Origin: Micromonospora sp. NBC_01813 | Lineage (GTDB): Bacteria > Actinomycetota > Actinomycetes > Mycobacteriales > Micromonosporaceae | Reading direction: 5' to 3' | DNA: 64,000 bases | NCBI RefSeq assembly: GCF_035917335.1 | Contig: NZ_CP109067.1 | Coordinates: forward strand, 684,501 to 748,500 | Shown here: positions 40,868-52,522 of the stretch, piece by piece | Numbering within the stretch: position 1 is the first letter of the stretch | Layout of the letters: each line of letters starts with the position of its first letter | The notes under the pieces: model-generated | The model's input: only the letters and a program-made list of their open reading frames with translations | Told to the model about the DNA's origin: nothing | The model's database searches: none | Program-made: the position numbers and the translations under genes

Positions 40868-42814
40868 ATGGCAGATCCGTCCAGCTACCGCCCCGCCCCC
40901 GGCACGATCCCGGACGCCCCCGGCGTCTACCGGTTCCGTGACCCCACCGGCCGGGTCATCTACGTCGGCAAGGCCAAGAGCCTGCGCAGCCGACTCAACT
41001 CCTACTTCGGCGACCTCTGGCAGCTGCACCAACGCACCCAGCAGATGGTCACCACCGCGGCCGCGGTCGACTGGGTGACCGTCGGCAGCGAGGTCGAGGC
41101 GCTGCAGCTGGAGTACCTCTGGATCAAGGAGTACGACCCCCGGTTCAACGTCCGCTACCGCGACGACAAGTCGTATCCCTACCTGGCGGTCACCCTCGAC
41201 GAGGAGTTCCCCCGGCTGCAGGTCATGCGGGGCGCGAAACGCAAAGGGGTGCGCTACTTCGGGCCGTACTCGCACGCCTGGGCGATCCGGGAGACCCTCG
41301 ACCTGCTGCTGCGGGTCTTTCCCGCCCGGACCTGCTCGGCCGGGGTTTTCAAACAGGCGGGTCACGTCGGGCGACCCTGCCTGCTCGGTGACATCGGCAA
41401 ATGCTCGGCACCGTGCGTCGGGCGCGTCGACGCCGCCGACCACCGGGCGATCGTCGACGATTTCTGCGACTTCATGGCCGGGCGCACCGACACGATGGTG
41501 CGGCGCCTGGAGCGGGAGATGCGCGACGCCTCCGACGCGTTGGAGTTCGAGCGGGCCGCCCGGCTGCGCGACGACGTCGCCGCGCTGCGCAAGGCGATGG
41601 AGAAACAGACCGTCGTGCTCGGCGACGGCACCGACGCCGACGTGGTCGCCTTCGCCGAGGACCCCCTCGAAGCCGCCGTGCAGGTGTTCCACGTGCGTGG
41701 CGGCCGGGTGCGTGGCCAGCGCGGCTGGGTGGTGGAGAAGGTCGAGGAGCTGACCACGGCCGACCTGGTGCACCACTTCTGTACCCAGGTGTACGGCCCG
41801 GAACAGGGCGAGACCGACGTGCCCCGGGAGTTGCTGGTGCCCGAGTTGCCGGCGGACGCGCCGGCCCTGGCCGACTGGCTCAGCGACCGCCGGGGCAGCC
41901 GGGTGACGCTGCGGGTGCCGCAGCGCGGCGACAAACGCGCGCTGATGGAAACGGTTGGCCGCAACGCCGGCGAGGCACTGACCCGGCACAAGCTGCGCCG
42001 AGCCAGCGACCTGACCACCCGGGGGCAGGCGTTGGAGGAGATCGCCGAAGCGCTCGGGCTGGCCACCGCGCCGCTGCGCATCGAGTGCTTCGACGTCTCC
42101 CAGATCCAGGGCACCGACGTGGTGGCCAGCCTGGTGGTGTTCGAGGACGGCCTGCCACGCAAGGCCGAGTACCGGCGGTTCGCGGTGCGGGGAGCCACCG
42201 ACGACCTGTCCGCGATGAGCGAGGTGCTGCGCAGACGCTTCGCCCGCCACCGCCCGACCGCGTCGCCGGCGGAGACGGCGGAGCCGCCGGTGCCGGTGGC
42301 GCAGGAGCCGCCGCCGGCAGTCGACCCGCAGACCGGGCGGCCACGCAGGTTCGCGTACCCGCCGCAGTTGATCGTCGTCGACGGCGGCGCCCCGCAGGTC
42401 CAGGCCGCCGCCACGGTCCTGGCCGAGCTCGGCGTCGACGACGTGGCGCTGTGTGGCCTGGCGAAACGACTGGAGGAGGTCTGGCTGCCCGCCGACGACT
42501 ACCCGGTCATCCTGCCGCGCACATCCGAAGGGCTGTACCTGCTGCAGCGGATCCGCGACGAAGCACACCGCTTCGCGATCAGCTACCACCGGCAGCGCCG
42601 GTCGAAACGGATGATCGCCTCCGGGCTGGACGAGGTGCCCGGGCTCGGTGACGTGCGTCGTAAGGCCCTGCTGAAACACTTCGGATCGGTACGCCGACTC
42701 GCCGCCGCCACCGTCGAGGAGATCACCGAGGTGCCCGGCATCGGGCGGCGTACCGCTGAGACGATCATCGCTCAGCTCGCCGGGTCGTCGGATACCGACC
42801 AGGATCGCCCCTAG
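40868..42814 (+). CDS. uvrC: Excinuclease ABC subunit C
   Basis: A 648-residue UvrC, the nuclease that cuts on both sides of the lesion. An N-terminal GIY-YIG domain ([20 protein letters not shown]) is followed by a cysteine region ([16 protein letters not shown]), a UVR motif ([20 protein letters not shown]), the RNase-H-like nuclease ([34 protein letters not shown]) and C-terminal helix-hairpin-helix repeats ([32 protein letters not shown]). A Pro/Ala-rich insert of about 35 residues lies between the nuclease halves, a common actinobacterial feature. Confidence 0.97.
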   Translation: MADPSSYRPAPGTIPDAPGVYRFRDPTGRVIYVGKAKSLRSRLNSYFGDLWQLHQRTQQMVTTAAAVDWVTVGSEVEALQLEYLWIKEYDPRFNVRYRDDKSYPYLAVTLDEEFPRLQVMRGAKRKGVRYFGPYSHAWAIRETLDLLLRVFPARTCSAGVFKQAGHVGRPCLLGDIGKCSAPCVGRVDAADHRAIVDDFCDFMAGRTDTMVRRLEREMRDASDALEFERAARLRDDVAALRKAMEKQTVVLGDGTDADVVAFAEDPLEAAVQVFHVRGGRVRGQRGWVVEKVEELTTADLVHHFCTQVYGPEQGETDVPRELLVPELPADAPALADWLSDRRGSRVTLRVPQRGDKRALMETVGRNAGEALTRHKLRRASDLTTRGQALEEIAEALGLATAPLRIECFDVSQIQGTDVVASLVVFEDGLPRKAEYRRFAVRGATDDLSAMSEVLRRRFARHRPTASPAETAEPPVPVAQEPPPAVDPQTGRPRRFAYPPQLIVVDGGAPQVQAAATVLAELGVDDVALCGLAKRLEEVWLPADDYPVILPRTSEGLYLLQRIRDEAHRFAISYHRQRRSKRMIASGLDEVPGLGDVRRKALLKHFGSVRRLAAATVEEITEVPGIGRRTAETIIAQLAGSSDTDQDRP

Positions 42815-42817
42815 AAT
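42812..42817 (+). promoter_or_regulatory. -10 element for leaderless rapZ transcript
   Basis: TAGAAT overlaps the uvrC stop codon (TAG) and ends 6 bases before a GTG at 42824. That spacing is typical of leaderless actinobacterial messages. No clear -35 is visible. Confidence 0.4.
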
Positions 42818-42823
42818 CCATCT

Positions 42824-43906
42824 GTGGTGTCGACCGGCGCGCATCCGGCGTGCGGCGCACCCGGGGGCGGGAGGACCGTGAGGCAGCACAGCCTGAGTTC
42901 GGGAGACGACGTCACCCGCGACACCGCCGGCGCGGGCGACAGCCCGCCGGCCGGTGACGACGGGCCGGCCGTCGGCGCGGCCGGTGACGATCTGGCCAGT
43001 AGCGCGGTGCACGACGGTGAGCCCGCTGAGCACACCGCCGAGCAGGACGAAGCCCGGCTGGTGGTGGTGACCGGTGTCTCCGGCGGTGGCCGCAGCACCG
43101 TCGCCCGCGCGCTCGAGAACGTCGGCTACTACGTGGTGGACAACCTGCCGCAGGCGCTGCTGCTCGACATGGCCGAGCTGGCCATGCGGGCCGGTGGCGC
43201 GGCCCGGCGTACCGCCATGGTGCTCGACGTGCGCAGCCGCGCCTTCTCCACCGACCTGGTCGGGGCGATCCGGGCCCTCAAGGAGCGCGGCTACCAGCCC
43301 CGGGTGGTCTTCGTCGACGCCGCCGGCGACGTGCTGATCCGCCGGTTCGAAAGCGTCCGGCGCTCCCACCCACTGCAGGGCGACGGACGGCTGGCCGACG
43401 GGATCGCCGCCGAGCGGGAGCTGCTCGCCGAGGCCCGCGACCAGGCCGACGTGATCATCGACACCTCCCACCTCAACGAGAATCAGCTCCGCCGCCGGGT
43501 CGAGGAGCTGTTCGGCGGCGAGGACGCCCGACGGCTGCGGGTCACCGTGCTCTCCTTCGGCTTCAAGTACGGCCTGCCGCCGGACGCCGACTTCGTGATC
43601 GACGCGCGTTTCCTGCCCAACCCGTACTGGGTGCCGGAGCTGCGGGAGTACACCGGCCGGGAGCCGTCGGTCAGCGGCTACGTGCTCGGCCAGACCGGTG
43701 CCGACGACTTCGTCCGCAACTACGCGGAGCTGATCAGCGCCACCACCTCCGGCTTCGAGCGGGAAGGCAAGCGGTACCTGACCGTGGCGGTCGGCTGCAC
43801 CGGCGGCAAACACCGCAGTGTGGCGATCGCCGAGGAGCTCGCCGTACGGCTGCGGCAGGCCCGGCTGTCGGTCAACGCCCAGCACCGTGACCTGGGGCGC
43901 GAGTGA
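42824..43906 (+). CDS. rapZ: RapZ (YvcJ) family nucleotide-binding protein
   Basis: A protein of about 360 residues. The first 75 form an acidic, low-complexity extension. The RapZ core begins RLVVVTGVSGGGRSTVARAL, where the P-loop lysine is arginine, as I recall for actinobacterial homologues. Other motifs are VGYYVVDNLPQALL, VDAAGDVLIRRFESVRRSHP and the C-terminal GCTGGKHRSVAIAEEL, the nucleotide or metabolite-binding end. In other bacteria it controls small-RNA decay or competence. GTG 42824 fits a leaderless message; GTG 42878 with GGGAGG is the alternative. The stop overlaps yvcK by a GTGA. Confidence 0.92.
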   Translation: MVSTGAHPACGAPGGGRTVRQHSLSSGDDVTRDTAGAGDSPPAGDDGPAVGAAGDDLASSAVHDGEPAEHTAEQDEARLVVVTGVSGGGRSTVARALENVGYYVVDNLPQALLLDMAELAMRAGGAARRTAMVLDVRSRAFSTDLVGAIRALKERGYQPRVVFVDAAGDVLIRRFESVRRSHPLQGDGRLADGIAAERELLAEARDQADVIIDTSHLNENQLRRRVEELFGGEDARRLRVTVLSFGFKYGLPPDADFVIDARFLPNPYWVPELREYTGREPSVSGYVLGQTGADDFVRNYAELISATTSGFEREGKRYLTVAVGCTGGKHRSVAIAEELAVRLRQARLSVNAQHRDLGRE

Positions 43907-44889
43907 GCGCACTTCGCGTGGTGGCCTTCGGCGGCGGGCACGGGCTGGCCGCCTCGCTGCGTGGGCTGCGGCACGCCGGCGCCGATCTGGAGCTGGATCT
44001 GACCGCGGTGGTGACCGTCGGCGACGACGGGGGATCCAGCGGCCGGCTGCGCGCCGACCGGGGCGCGCTGCCGCCGGGCGACCTGCGTCAGGCACTCGCC
44101 GCGCTGGCCGGGCCGGAGCCGGCCGACCAGCTGACCGCCGAGTTGTTCCAGCACCGGTTCGTGCCGGTGCCGGGCGAGGCACCGCCCGGTGACCGCCCCG
44201 ACCCGCTCACCGGGCACGCCGTCGGCAACCTGGTGCTCTGCGGCCTGATGGAGCTGCTCGGCGACCCGGTCGTCGCCCTCGACCACGTCGGCGCGCTGCT
44301 CGGCGCCACCGGGCGGGTGCTGCCGATGTCCTGCGAGCCGGTGTCGATCGAAGCGGACGTGCGCGGCGGTGATCCGCGCCGGCCCCGCGAGGTGGCCACC
44401 ATCAGCGGCCAGCACGCGGTCGCGGTCACCCGGGGGCGGGTCGAGTCGGTGCGGTTGTTGCCGAAGACCCCCGGTGCCTGCCGGCCGGCGGTCGAGGCGG
44501 TCCGCCGCGCCGACTGGCTGATCTTCGGGCCGGGCAGCTGGTACACCAGTGTCATCCCGCACCTGCTGGTGCCCGACCTGGCCGCCGCGATCGTGGCGAG
44601 CCCGGCCCGCCGGCTGGTCACCCTCAACCTGGCGGCCGAGAAGGAGACCCTCGGCCTGTCGGTCGCCGACCACCTCGCCGCGTTGAGCTGGTACCTGCCG
44701 GAGCTGCGGGTCGACACGGTGCTCGCCGACGGCAAGGCGGTCGGCGATCCCGACCCGGTGGCCCGTGCGGCAGAATCGCTGGGTGCACGTCTGACGCTCG
44801 CCCCGCTGGCGGTCGTCGACGGCAGCCCCCGGCACGATCCTGTCGCGCTGGGGGCCGCACTGGTGCCTGTCCTGGGCTCCGCTCGTTAA
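43903..44889 (+). CDS. yvcK: YvcK/CofD-like UDP-sugar-binding regulator
   Basis: A 328-residue protein of the gluconeogenesis/wall-regulating YvcK (CuvA) family. Glycine-rich start LRVVAFGGGHGLAASLRGLR; signature VVTVGDDGGSSGRLRADRGA; AVGNLVLCGLMELLGD; DWLIFGPGSWYTSVIPHLL. In Bacillus and mycobacteria it binds UDP-GlcNAc and adjusts cell-wall synthesis. GTG 43903 overlaps the rapZ stop; whiA follows 53 bases later, completing the conserved rapZ-yvcK-whiA set. Confidence 0.94.
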   Translation: MSALRVVAFGGGHGLAASLRGLRHAGADLELDLTAVVTVGDDGGSSGRLRADRGALPPGDLRQALAALAGPEPADQLTAELFQHRFVPVPGEAPPGDRPDPLTGHAVGNLVLCGLMELLGDPVVALDHVGALLGATGRVLPMSCEPVSIEADVRGGDPRRPREVATISGQHAVAVTRGRVESVRLLPKTPGACRPAVEAVRRADWLIFGPGSWYTSVIPHLLVPDLAAAIVASPARRLVTLNLAAEKETLGLSVADHLAALSWYLPELRVDTVLADGKAVGDPDPVARAAESLGARLTLAPLAVVDGSPRHDPVALGAALVPVLGSAR

Positions 44890-44942
44890 GCACGTACGTA
44901 TCGGCACCCGCCGTCAAACCGGCCCCCGTGAGGTGAATGACT

Positions 44943-45923
44943 ATGGCGATGACCGCTGCCGTCAAGGACGAGCTCAGCCGGGTCGACGTACCCAAGCCGT
45001 GTTGCCGGCGCGCCGAGATGGCGGCGCTGCTGCGCTTCTCCGGCGGGCTGCACATCGTCGCCGGCCGGGTCGTCGTGGAAGCGGAACTGGACACCAACGC
45101 GGTGGCCCGCCGGCTGCGGCGTGAGGTGGCCGACGTGTACGGCTACCCCAGCGAGATCCACGTGCTCAGCCCGAGTGGGCTGCGCAAGGGCAACCACTTC
45201 ATCATCCGGGTGGTCAAGGACGGTGAGTCGTTGGCCCGCCAGACCGGGCTGTTGGACGTCCGCGGTCGCCCGGTCCGGGGCCTGCCCCCGCACCTGGTGT
45301 CGGCGAACGTCTGCTGCGCGGTGTCGGCGTGGCGCGGTGCGTTCATGTCGCACGGCTCGCTGACCGAGCCCGGCCGGTCGAGCGCGTTGGAGATCACCTG
45401 CCCGGGACCGGAGTCGGCTCTGGCGCTGGTCGGCGCCGCCCGCCGGCTCGGCATCACCGCCAAGGCGCGTGAGGTGCGTGGCGTCGACCGGGTCGTGGTC
45501 AAGGACGGCGACGCGATCGCCGCGCTGCTCACCCGGGTCGGCGCGCATTCCAGCGTGTTGACCTGGGAGGAGCGGCGGGTACGCCGGGAGGTGCGGGCCA
45601 CGGCGAACCGGTTGGCCAACTTCGACGACGCGAACCTGCGCCGGTCGGCGCGGGCGGCGGTGGCCGCCGCCGCCCGGGTGACCCGGGCGTTGGAGATCCT
45701 CGCCGACGACGCGCCGCGGCATCTGACCTCGGCCGGTCGGCTGCGGTTGGAGCACCGCCAGGCGTCGCTGGAGGAGTTGGGGGCGTTGGCCGATCCGCCG
45801 TTGACCAAGGACGCGATCGCCGGCCGGATTCGACGGCTGCTCGCGCTGGCCGACAAACGCGCCCACGATCTGGGCATTCCAGACACGGAGGATGCGGTGA
45901 CGGCGGAGATGCTCGTCGGGTGA
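44943..45923 (+). CDS. whiA: DNA-binding protein WhiA
   Basis: A 326-residue WhiA. The N-terminal homing-endonuclease-like (LAGLIDADG-derived) domain contains [19 protein letters not shown] and [15 protein letters not shown]. The middle holds [20 protein letters not shown]. The C-terminal helix-turn-helix is [20 protein letters not shown] with [20 protein letters not shown]. In Streptomyces it works with WhiB to trigger sporulation septation. ATG 44943 fits AGGTG 7 bases upstream; ATG 44937 is two codons longer. Confidence 0.95.
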   Translation: MAMTAAVKDELSRVDVPKPCCRRAEMAALLRFSGGLHIVAGRVVVEAELDTNAVARRLRREVADVYGYPSEIHVLSPSGLRKGNHFIIRVVKDGESLARQTGLLDVRGRPVRGLPPHLVSANVCCAVSAWRGAFMSHGSLTEPGRSSALEITCPGPESALALVGAARRLGITAKAREVRGVDRVVVKDGDAIAALLTRVGAHSSVLTWEERRVRREVRATANRLANFDDANLRRSARAAVAAAARVTRALEILADDAPRHLTSAGRLRLEHRQASLEELGALADPPLTKDAIAGRIRRLLALADKRAHDLGIPDTEDAVTAEMLVG

Positions 45924-45946
45924 ACACCTGATGTGAACGAGGGTGA

Positions 45947-48389
<2,443 letters not shown>

Positions 48390-48393
<4 letters not shown>

Positions 48394-49193
48394 GATCAGT
48401 GCCGAAGACCGCTGACCGCCGGCCGCTGATGGCCGGCAACTGGAAGATGAACCTCAACCACCTGGAAGCGATCGCGCTGGTCCAGAAGCTGGCGTTCAGC
48501 CTGAACGTGCAGCAGCTGACCGACGTCGAGGCGGTGGTGCTGCCGCCGTTCACCGCGCTGCGCAGCGTGCAGACCCTGATCGACGGCGACAAGCTGGTCA
48601 TCGGGTACGGCGCACAGGACCTGTCGCCGTACGCCGGTGGTGCCTACACCGGAGACATCTCCGGGGCGATGCTGGCGAAGCTGGGCTGCCAGTACGTCAC
48701 CGTCGGGCACTCGGAGCGGCGGGCCTACCACCACGAGGACGACTCGGTGGTCAAGGCCAAGGTCGCGGCCGCGCTCGCCAACGGGATCACCCCGATCCTG
48801 TGCGTCGGCGAAGGTCTCGACGTGCGGGAGGCCAACGGGCACGTCGCGCACTGCAACGACCAGTTGACCGCAGCGCTCGCCGGGCTGACCGCCGAGCAGG
48901 TGGTCAAGGTCGTCGTCGCGTACGAGCCGGTCTGGGCGATCGGCACCGGCAAGACCGCCACCCCGGCGGACGCCCAGGAGGTCTGCGGTGCGGTCCGGGC
49001 CCGGCTCGCCGAGCTGTACGACGGGGCCACCGCCAACCAGGTCCGGGTGCTCTACGGTGGCTCGGTCAAGGCGGCGAACATCGCGGCGATCATGGCCGAG
49101 GTCGATGTCGACGGTGCGCTGATCGGCGGAGCCAGCCTGGACGCCGAGGAGTTCGCGCAGATCGTCCGGTTCCCGGAGCACGTGAAGCGCTGA
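48390..49193 (+). CDS. tpiA: Triosephosphate isomerase
   Basis: A 267-residue TIM barrel enzyme. Catalytic lysine in [14 protein letters not shown], histidine in [15 protein letters not shown], glutamate and the mobile loop in [19 protein letters not shown], and phosphate-binding [10 protein letters not shown] and [18 protein letters not shown] 48390 overlaps the pgk stop; a GTG three codons later is also possible. Confidence 0.97.
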
Positions 49194-49401
49194 GGCACCC
49201 ATCGATCCGGTGGCGTCGGGCAACCCCGGCGCCCCCGGATCACCGGGCCCGGTGGCGACGCTGCAGATCCCGCCCGGTGCCGGTCGTCACACGGCCGGGC
49301 GGACCGCTATCCTTGGTGAGCCTGAGTGCCGGCCCACTCGGGTTCGTCCGGTTGGTCCGTAGGACCCCGCGGCGACCGTCATGAGAGGATTGACCACTGC
49401 C

Positions 49402-49662
49402 ATGCCGATCGAGTTCGCCTACGTATTGATCGTGTTGCTGGTGATCACGAGCGTGATGCTCACCATGCTGATCCTGCTGCACAAGGGCAAGGGCGGCGGC
49501 ATGTCCAGCATGTTCGGTGGCGGGGTGAGCACCAGCCTGGCCGGATCCTCGGTGGCTGAGAAGAACCTCGACCGGTACACCGTGCTCGCCGGCATCGTGT
49601 GGTTCGCCTGCATCGTCGGCCTGGGCCTGTGGCTCAAGGTCGCGATGAACACGGGTGTGTGA
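49402..49662 (+). CDS. secG: Preprotein translocase subunit SecG
   Basis: An 86-residue, two-helix membrane protein of the SecYEG channel. Helix 1 is FAYVLIVLLVITSVMLTMLI, followed by the cytoplasmic HKGKGGGMSSMFGGGVSTS loop; helix 2 is YTVLAGIVWFACIVGLGLWL. ATG 49402 gives the family N-terminus MPIEFAYV; ATG 49381 is seven codons longer. A TATCCT at 49308-49313 could be the -10. Confidence 0.92.
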   Translation: MPIEFAYVLIVLLVITSVMLTMLILLHKGKGGGMSSMFGGGVSTSLAGSSVAEKNLDRYTVLAGIVWFACIVGLGLWLKVAMNTGV

Positions 49663-49688
49663 TTCGTCGCTGTCCGTCGTAAGATTTC

Positions 49689-49722
49689 GCGCGGCCCGTT
49701 GATACGGGTCGCGCTTTCTTTT
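49689..49722 (+). terminator. Intrinsic terminator after secG
   Basis: GCGCGGCCCG (49689-49698) pairs with CGGGTCGCGC (49705-49714) with one G/T wobble across TTGATA, followed by TTTCTTTT. It separates secG from rbpA. Confidence 0.85.
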
Positions 49723-49800
49723 CCGCAGCATCCGCTTCACCCGCGTCGCACCACCGGCCCCGCCGTGGTGACACCCCTCTCGACGACAGGAGCGACCCCT

Positions 49801-50145
49801 ATGGCGAGCACCAACACCATCCGTGGCAGCAGGGTGGGCGCCAGCCCGGCCCGACCGACCGAGCGGGCGCAACCCGCGCCGCGGCGGCAGACGACCTACT
49901 GGTGCGCCAACGCGCACGAGGTGGACATCAGCCTGGCCGCCGACGTGACGACGCCGGAAACCTGGGAGTGCCCTCGCTGCGGGCTGCCCGCCGGGCAGGA
50001 CCGACACAACCCGCCGGCGCGCCCGCGCAACGAGCCGTACAAGTCGCACCTGGCGTACGTGAAGGAGCGGCGCAGCGAGGCCGACGGCGAGGCCATCCTC
50101 GCCGAAGCACTCGCGGCGGTCCGCGCCCGGCGCGGCGAGGTCTGA
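49801..50145 (+). CDS. rbpA: RNA polymerase-binding protein RbpA
   Basis: A 114-residue actinobacterial transcription factor that binds sigma and RNA polymerase and stabilises open complexes. Zinc-ribbon-like core TTYWCANAHEVDISLAAD and ETWECPRCGLPAGQD (three Cys and a His), basic linker PPARPRNEPYKSHLAYVKER and the C-terminal sigma-interaction helix DGEAILAEALAAVRARRG. ATG 49801 follows AGGAG by 8 bases; upstream reading crosses the terminator. Confidence 0.94.
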   Translation: MASTNTIRGSRVGASPARPTERAQPAPRRQTTYWCANAHEVDISLAADVTTPETWECPRCGLPAGQDRHNPPARPRNEPYKSHLAYVKERRSEADGEAILAEALAAVRARRGEV

Positions 50146-50261
50146 CCGCGTGTATCATCATCTCAGCTTGAAGTGGGTACTGCCGGTTTCGGGCACAGAC
50201 AAGGGCTAAGACACTGATTAATCGGACCTTCACCTTCGCGAAGCACCACACGCCCAGTCCG

Positions 50262-51122
50262 GTGCGGGTGGCCGTGCGATGGACGATGCTTGAGACGCGA
50301 AATGCCAGAAGTCGGCTGACGGTCCCGGTGACCACGCGGTGCGAGTACGACAACGTCTATCACTGTACGGTTCGCAAGACGGCGAGCCAATGGGTGAAAT
50401 CGCTACTCAGTGACCCGGTCGTGTATCGCCATTCCGGATTGTTGCCCTTCGACCAGCGGGTGCACCGCCGGCGCTACCCGGACGCCATCCCGCCCGGCCG
50501 TGTCGCCTCGTCGCTCTTTGTCTCCCGCAAGCGCTTCGACTCGATCCCCAAGCCGGAAAAGTACCGCGCGTTCTTCATCCAACGTGACCCGCGCGACATC
50601 GTCGTCTCGAGCTACTTCTCGCTGCGCGGCTCCCACACGCCGATGGGCGACATTCTGCAGCACCGGAAGATCCTCCGGGAAACACCGGCCAAGGAAGGGA
50701 TGCTGTACATCATCAAGCACCTTTCCGAGACCAACCTCTTCTCCTGTCTCCGGTCGTGGGTGGTCGCGCCCAGCACGGAAGCGGTCCGCATTTTCCGGTA
50801 CGAGGATCTGACCGGCGAACAGCAGTTGGATGAGGTGGATCAGCTGCTGCGGCACTGCGGGATTGCGCTTCCTCGGCCTGATCTGGTGGCACTGCTCGAG
50901 CGGCACGGTTTCTCCCGGATGCGGAAGACCCGGCTGGAGGACGGGTCGAATTCTCACTACCGCAAGGGTGAAGCCGGCGACTGGATGAACCACTTCGACG
51001 ACGACATCTACGAAGCCTTCGTCAAAGCGACCGGTGACCTTGTCCAGCGTTGCGGCTACCCCACCCGGGAGGAGGCGCTTCGTGACCTTGAAGCGCCCCA
51101 CCAAGGGGACCCTGTCGGTTAG
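50262..51122 (+). CDS. Sulfotransferase family protein, copy 1
   Basis: A PAPS-dependent sulfotransferase fold protein, about 286 residues from GTG 50262. The 5'-phosphosulfate loop is YHCTVRKTASQWVKSLLSD, the 3'-phosphate site FIQRDPRDIVVSSYFSLRG and the C-terminal signature YRKGEAGDWMNHFDDDIYEA. It would transfer sulfate from PAPS to an unknown acceptor. Homology with copy 2 continues upstream of the GTG to a CTG at 50214 (LINRTFTFAKHHTP), preceded by AAGGG, so the true start may be CTG. Codon use is less GC-biased than in neighbours, hinting at transfer. Confidence 0.85.
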   Translation: MRVAVRWTMLETRNARSRLTVPVTTRCEYDNVYHCTVRKTASQWVKSLLSDPVVYRHSGLLPFDQRVHRRRYPDAIPPGRVASSLFVSRKRFDSIPKPEKYRAFFIQRDPRDIVVSSYFSLRGSHTPMGDILQHRKILRETPAKEGMLYIIKHLSETNLFSCLRSWVVAPSTEAVRIFRYEDLTGEQQLDEVDQLLRHCGIALPRPDLVALLERHGFSRMRKTRLEDGSNSHYRKGEAGDWMNHFDDDIYEAFVKATGDLVQRCGYPTREEALRDLEAPHQGDPVG

Positions 51123-51146
51123 GAAACGGCCCTGATCAACCAGACC

Positions 51147-52022
51147 TTGACGTACGCCAAGCATCACACGCCCGATTCTGTGCGGGTGGCCGCACGCTGG
51201 GCGATGCTGGAAACGCAGAACGTGAGAAGCCGCCTCACGGTCCCGGTGGTCGCGCGGTGCGAGTACGACAACGTGTACCACTGCACGGTGCGCAAGACGG
51301 CCAGCCAGTGGGTGAAATCGCTGCTCAGCGACCCGGTGGTGTATCGCTACTCGGGGTTGTTGCCATTTGATCAGCGGGTGAGTCGGCGGCGTTACCCGCA
51401 CGCCGTTCCCACCGGCCGGATCGTCTCGTCGCTGTTCATCTCCCGCTACGGGTTCGATGCGCTGCCCAAGCCGGAGAAGTACCGGGCGTTCTTCATCCTG
51501 CGGGACCCGCGCGACGTCGTCGTGTCGAGCTACTTCTCGCTGCGAAGCTCCCACACCCCGATGGGCGACGTCCTGACGCACCGCAAGGTCCTCCAGGAGC
51601 TACCGGCCAAGGAAGGGCTGCTATACGTCATCGATCACCTGACGAAGGTGAACCAGTTCTCCTCGATGCGGTCGTGGGTGGCCACACCGAGCGCGGAGAC
51701 CTTCCGGGTGTTCCGCTACGAGGACCTCGTCAGCGAGCGGCAGGTGGACGAGATGGATCAGCTGCTGCGGCACTGCGGCATCGCCATCCCCCCGGCCGAG
51801 CTGACCGCACTGCTCGACCGGCACGGCTTCTCCCAGATGCGTAAGAAGCGCCGGGAGGCCGGCCCGACCGCCCACTACCGCAAGGGCAAAGCCGGCGACT
51901 GGCTCAACCATTTCGACGACGACATCCACGACGCCTTCGTGGCGGCCACCGGCAATCTCGTCGAGCTCTGCGGCTACCCCAGCCGCGAGGAGTCGCTCCG
52001 CGCGCTCGACGCGTCGCAGTGA
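51147..52022 (+). CDS. Sulfotransferase family protein, copy 2
   Basis: A tandem paralogue of the preceding gene, about three quarters identical by eye over the whole length: YHCTVRKTASQWVKSLLSDP is unchanged, FILRDPRDVVVSSYFSLRSS and YRKGKAGDWLNHFDDDIHDA are nearly so. TTG 51147 is the nearest standard start. A CTG at 51132 (LINQTLTYAKHHTP) sits 9 bases after the copy 1 stop and aligns with the CTG of copy 1. The two genes are surely co-transcribed. Confidence 0.86.
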   Translation: MTYAKHHTPDSVRVAARWAMLETQNVRSRLTVPVVARCEYDNVYHCTVRKTASQWVKSLLSDPVVYRYSGLLPFDQRVSRRRYPHAVPTGRIVSSLFISRYGFDALPKPEKYRAFFILRDPRDVVVSSYFSLRSSHTPMGDVLTHRKVLQELPAKEGLLYVIDHLTKVNQFSSMRSWVATPSAETFRVFRYEDLVSERQVDEMDQLLRHCGIAIPPAELTALLDRHGFSQMRKKRREAGPTAHYRKGKAGDWLNHFDDDIHDAFVAATGNLVELCGYPSREESLRALDASQ

Positions 52023-52056
52023 TGGTCGCTGCTGACCGTCGCCGGGTCGACGGCGG

Positions 52057-52386
52057 TCAGTCTGCGGCCGGCACCAGTACGGTCGTGCCTGACCAGCTGA
52101 TGTGCGCGTTGCGGATGTGGTGCCACGGTTCGCCGTTCTCGTCGAGGCCGGTCAGCTCGGCGAGGTAGTGGCCGAAGCCGTACCCGCCGGCCCGCAGGGT
52201 GGCGACCGCCCACGGGTGAAGCTGGTCGGCGACGCGCTCTGGATGGCGCTGGTCGAGCGGGACTTCGATGACGCCGAGCAGGTCGTAGCGCTCGTTGGCG
52301 GTGCCGGGGTCGATCACCCGGCACAGCGAGAATCCGTGCCGTTCGGGCTGCTCACCGTCCACCCAGCTGAGTTGTCCGGCCACTGT
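52057..52386 (-). CDS. Hypothetical protein
   Basis: A soluble protein of about 109 residues that I do not assign to a family. Visible segments: QLSWVDGEQPERHGFSLCRV, YDLLGVIEVPLDQRHPERV and LHPWAVATLRAGGYGFGHYL. It lacks signal peptide and membrane segments. GTG 52386 has GGAGG 5 bases upstream and is preferred over ATG 52401. It converges on the sulfotransferase pair and diverges from the XRE regulator. Confidence 0.6.
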   Translation of the reverse strand, partial: TVAGQLSWVDGEQPERHGFSLCRVIDPGTANERYDLLGVIEVPLDQRHPERVADQLHPWAVATLRAGGYGFGHYLAELTGLDENGEPWHHIRNAHISWSGTTVLVPAAD

Positions 52387-52522
52387 GTCCTCCATGATCA
52401 TTGTTTGGATGCTGAGGTGAGGGAAGCATCGCGCTAAAACTCGCTTATATCAACCCCTTGTGTTGTTCATGATCACCTGGTGTGATGTTGTGGTCACCAT
52501 CCAATCGCGAGGGAGGCCACCG

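Noticed and set aside
40841-44182. Open frame of about 1100 codons on the minus strand over uvrC, rapZ and yvcK
   Set aside because: Same reason: the plus-strand genes are unmistakable and the reverse translation shows no domain.
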